Part shown: positions 63,230-64,000 of the stretch, one piece after another
How positions within the stretch are numbered: the stretch's first letter is position 1
Layout of the letters: each line of letters opens with the position of its first letter
Assembly: GCA_020632595.1 (NCBI GenBank)
Contig: JACKFF010000008.1
Span: forward strand, 137,428 to 201,427
From: Nitrospiraceae bacterium
Lineage (GTDB): Bacteria > Nitrospirota > Nitrospiria > Nitrospirales > UBA8639
Direction of reading: 5' to 3'
Length of the DNA stretch: 64,000 nucleotides
Translations under genes and position numbers: made by a program
Notes under the pieces: model-generated
The model's database searches: none
Seen by the model: the letters and a program-made list of their open reading frames with translations, nothing else
What the model was told of the DNA's origin: nothing

Positions 63230-64000
63230 CTATAGATTATCCGGCTCACTCCAGGTGAGCCGTCTTTCGATGAGCCAGTAGGTGATACCCAAAGCCAACA
63301 CGACCGCAGCGGTTCCAAAAATATAGGGCGGGGTCATTTCTTTAAAATCGAATATGATTACCTTTCTGGCGATGGCCATTAATGCGGTCGCCACGACTAA
63401 TTTAATGTGTATGACATCTTTGCGGATATAGAGAGTAATGTTAATGAAAATTTCTATGGCAATGAGTACGGCTAAAAAGGCGCCAAATGTGCTGACGATA
63501 TCCCGAATGTTGAATGTGGTGAAACTCGGGGAGATCAGTTTTGAATAGATGATATAGACGACATCAACCACTCCCCAGAGAATCGTAAAGACCATCAGCA
63601 CGGCTAATACTCTGACTGCAGCCCGAATGGTCTGATGGAGGACTTGAATGAGACGATCTTCCTGATCAAGGGACAATTCCTCCTGCCCGATTTTTCTGAT
63701 TCGGTCCTTGCGGAAATGGTCCATCAAGGATTCCACAATGCTCCCGTGGCTTCCCAAGAATGCCGTGTTGAAGTCTTTTTCCGATAGCGTTTCGAGTCCC
63801 TTGACGGCTTGAAAATCATCTTCGGAAACCCGTTTAAACCCCATGCTCCAATCAGAATATTCCCGGCGTTCGATGGTTTTTTTCTTGAGCACGTGAAAGT
63901 CGGTATGGCGTGGGTCCCGTTTGATTTTCTCAATCAACGCATTGACCACCTTTTCTTCGCCCTCCATGATTTGGATAAAGGTTTTGTTTCCATACAGCAG
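63230..64000 (-). CDS. BLUF domain-PsiE fusion protein (N-terminus beyond window edge)
   Basis: The frame is open to the right edge, so the ATG at 63967 is internal. The visible N-terminal part is the second half of a BLUF domain: LLYGNKTFIQIMEGEEKVVN, LIEKIKRDPRHTDFHVLKKK, IERREYSDWSMGFKRV (with the W and M of the flavin pocket). After a helical linker come four membrane helices (VRVLAVLMVFTILWGVVDVV, IRDIVSTFGAFLAVLIAIEI, LVVATALMAIARKVIIF, YIFGTAAVVLALGITYWLIE) matching the PsiE family. It would couple blue-light sensing by FAD to a membrane protein of unknown output. Confidence 0.85.
   Translation of the reverse strand: MLYGNKTFIQIMEGEEKVVNALIEKIKRDPRHTDFHVLKKKTIERREYSDWSMGFKRVSEDDFQAVKGLETLSEKDFNTAFLGSHGSIVESLMDHFRKDRIRKIGQEELSLDQEDRLIQVLHQTIRAAVRVLAVLMVFTILWGVVDVVYIIYSKLISPSFTTFNIRDIVSTFGAFLAVLIAIEIFINITLYIRKDVIHIKLVVATALMAIARKVIIFDFKEMTPPYIFGTAAVVLALGITYWLIERRLTWSEPDNL

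Noticed and set aside
1..64000. CRISPR arrays, tRNA or rRNA genes
   Set aside because: No regularly spaced direct repeats and no cloverleaf or rRNA-like sequence were noticed on reading; a dedicated scan was not possible.

Overview
The window looks like a chromosomal segment of a Gram-negative, aerobic or microaerobic bacterium of moderate GC content. The gene mix fits Nitrospirota (a Nitrospira-like nitrite oxidiser) best: exopolysaccharide genes with GumC/Wza-type export parts, a multicopper oxidase-cytochrome c fusion next to cytochrome bd oxidase, paired five-haem cytochromes, photolyases and a BLUF protein. The taxonomy is an inference from gene content. No rRNA, tRNA or marker protein was seen that would settle it.

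Region 1 (1-12.9 kb) is accessory DNA. It holds three exported parallel beta-helix proteins on the minus strand, one cut by the window edge, and a decayed fourth copy. Between them lie a CapK-like adenylate-forming enzyme, a TylF-like methyltransferase and a graveyard of IS4- and IS3-type transposase fragments. Two of the beta-helix genes share nearly identical DNA blocks.

Region 2 (12.9-27.2 kb) is a collinear plus-strand exopolysaccharide locus. It encodes two methyltransferases, a GDP-mannose 6-dehydrogenase, a GT4 glycosyltransferase, a DegT aminotransferase and a large fusion of a priming sugar transferase with a WbpM/CapD dehydratase. The export and chain-length part follows: a Wza-like lipoprotein, a chimera of GumC coiled coil and Wza export domain, a GumC/Wzz protein, an ExeA-like ATPase with LysM, and a CpsD-like protein whose P-loop has lost its lysine. 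No exosortase or Wzx/Wzy lies in the window.

Region 3 (27.4-38.2 kb) starts with redox genes (glutathione peroxidase, thioredoxin) and a 180-bp inverted-repeat element. Next is a three-gene HlyD/TolC/ABC operon whose ABC half-transporter has lost every catalytic motif of its ATPase. It is divergent from a NhaR-like regulator across a perfect dyad. Beside it are three small exported proteins, one made of acidic DWTLA repeats.

Region 4 (38.5-51.9 kb) is 13 kb of tightly packed minus-strand genes: an FeS photolyase, a DCC-family protein, cytochrome bd, the multicopper oxidase-cytochrome c, two CFA-synthase-like methyltransferases, an FAD oxidoreductase, DUF1365, lipocalin, DUF6134, DUF1295 and DUF2878. 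Related gene sets belong to light and singlet-oxygen stress regulons in other bacteria. A class I photolyase follows at 54-55 kb, and a BLUF-PsiE fusion runs off the right edge, so light response is a theme of the right half.

Region 5 (55.5-64 kb) holds two overlapping five-haem cytochrome genes, tiny single-helix membrane proteins, a monohaem lipoprotein cytochrome, DUF427 and a dead SDR gene. The SDR gene is interrupted by a 191-bp element that occurs in a second, equally long copy at 38.2 kb, with terminal inverted repeats and short target duplications: a previously mobile MITE-like element.
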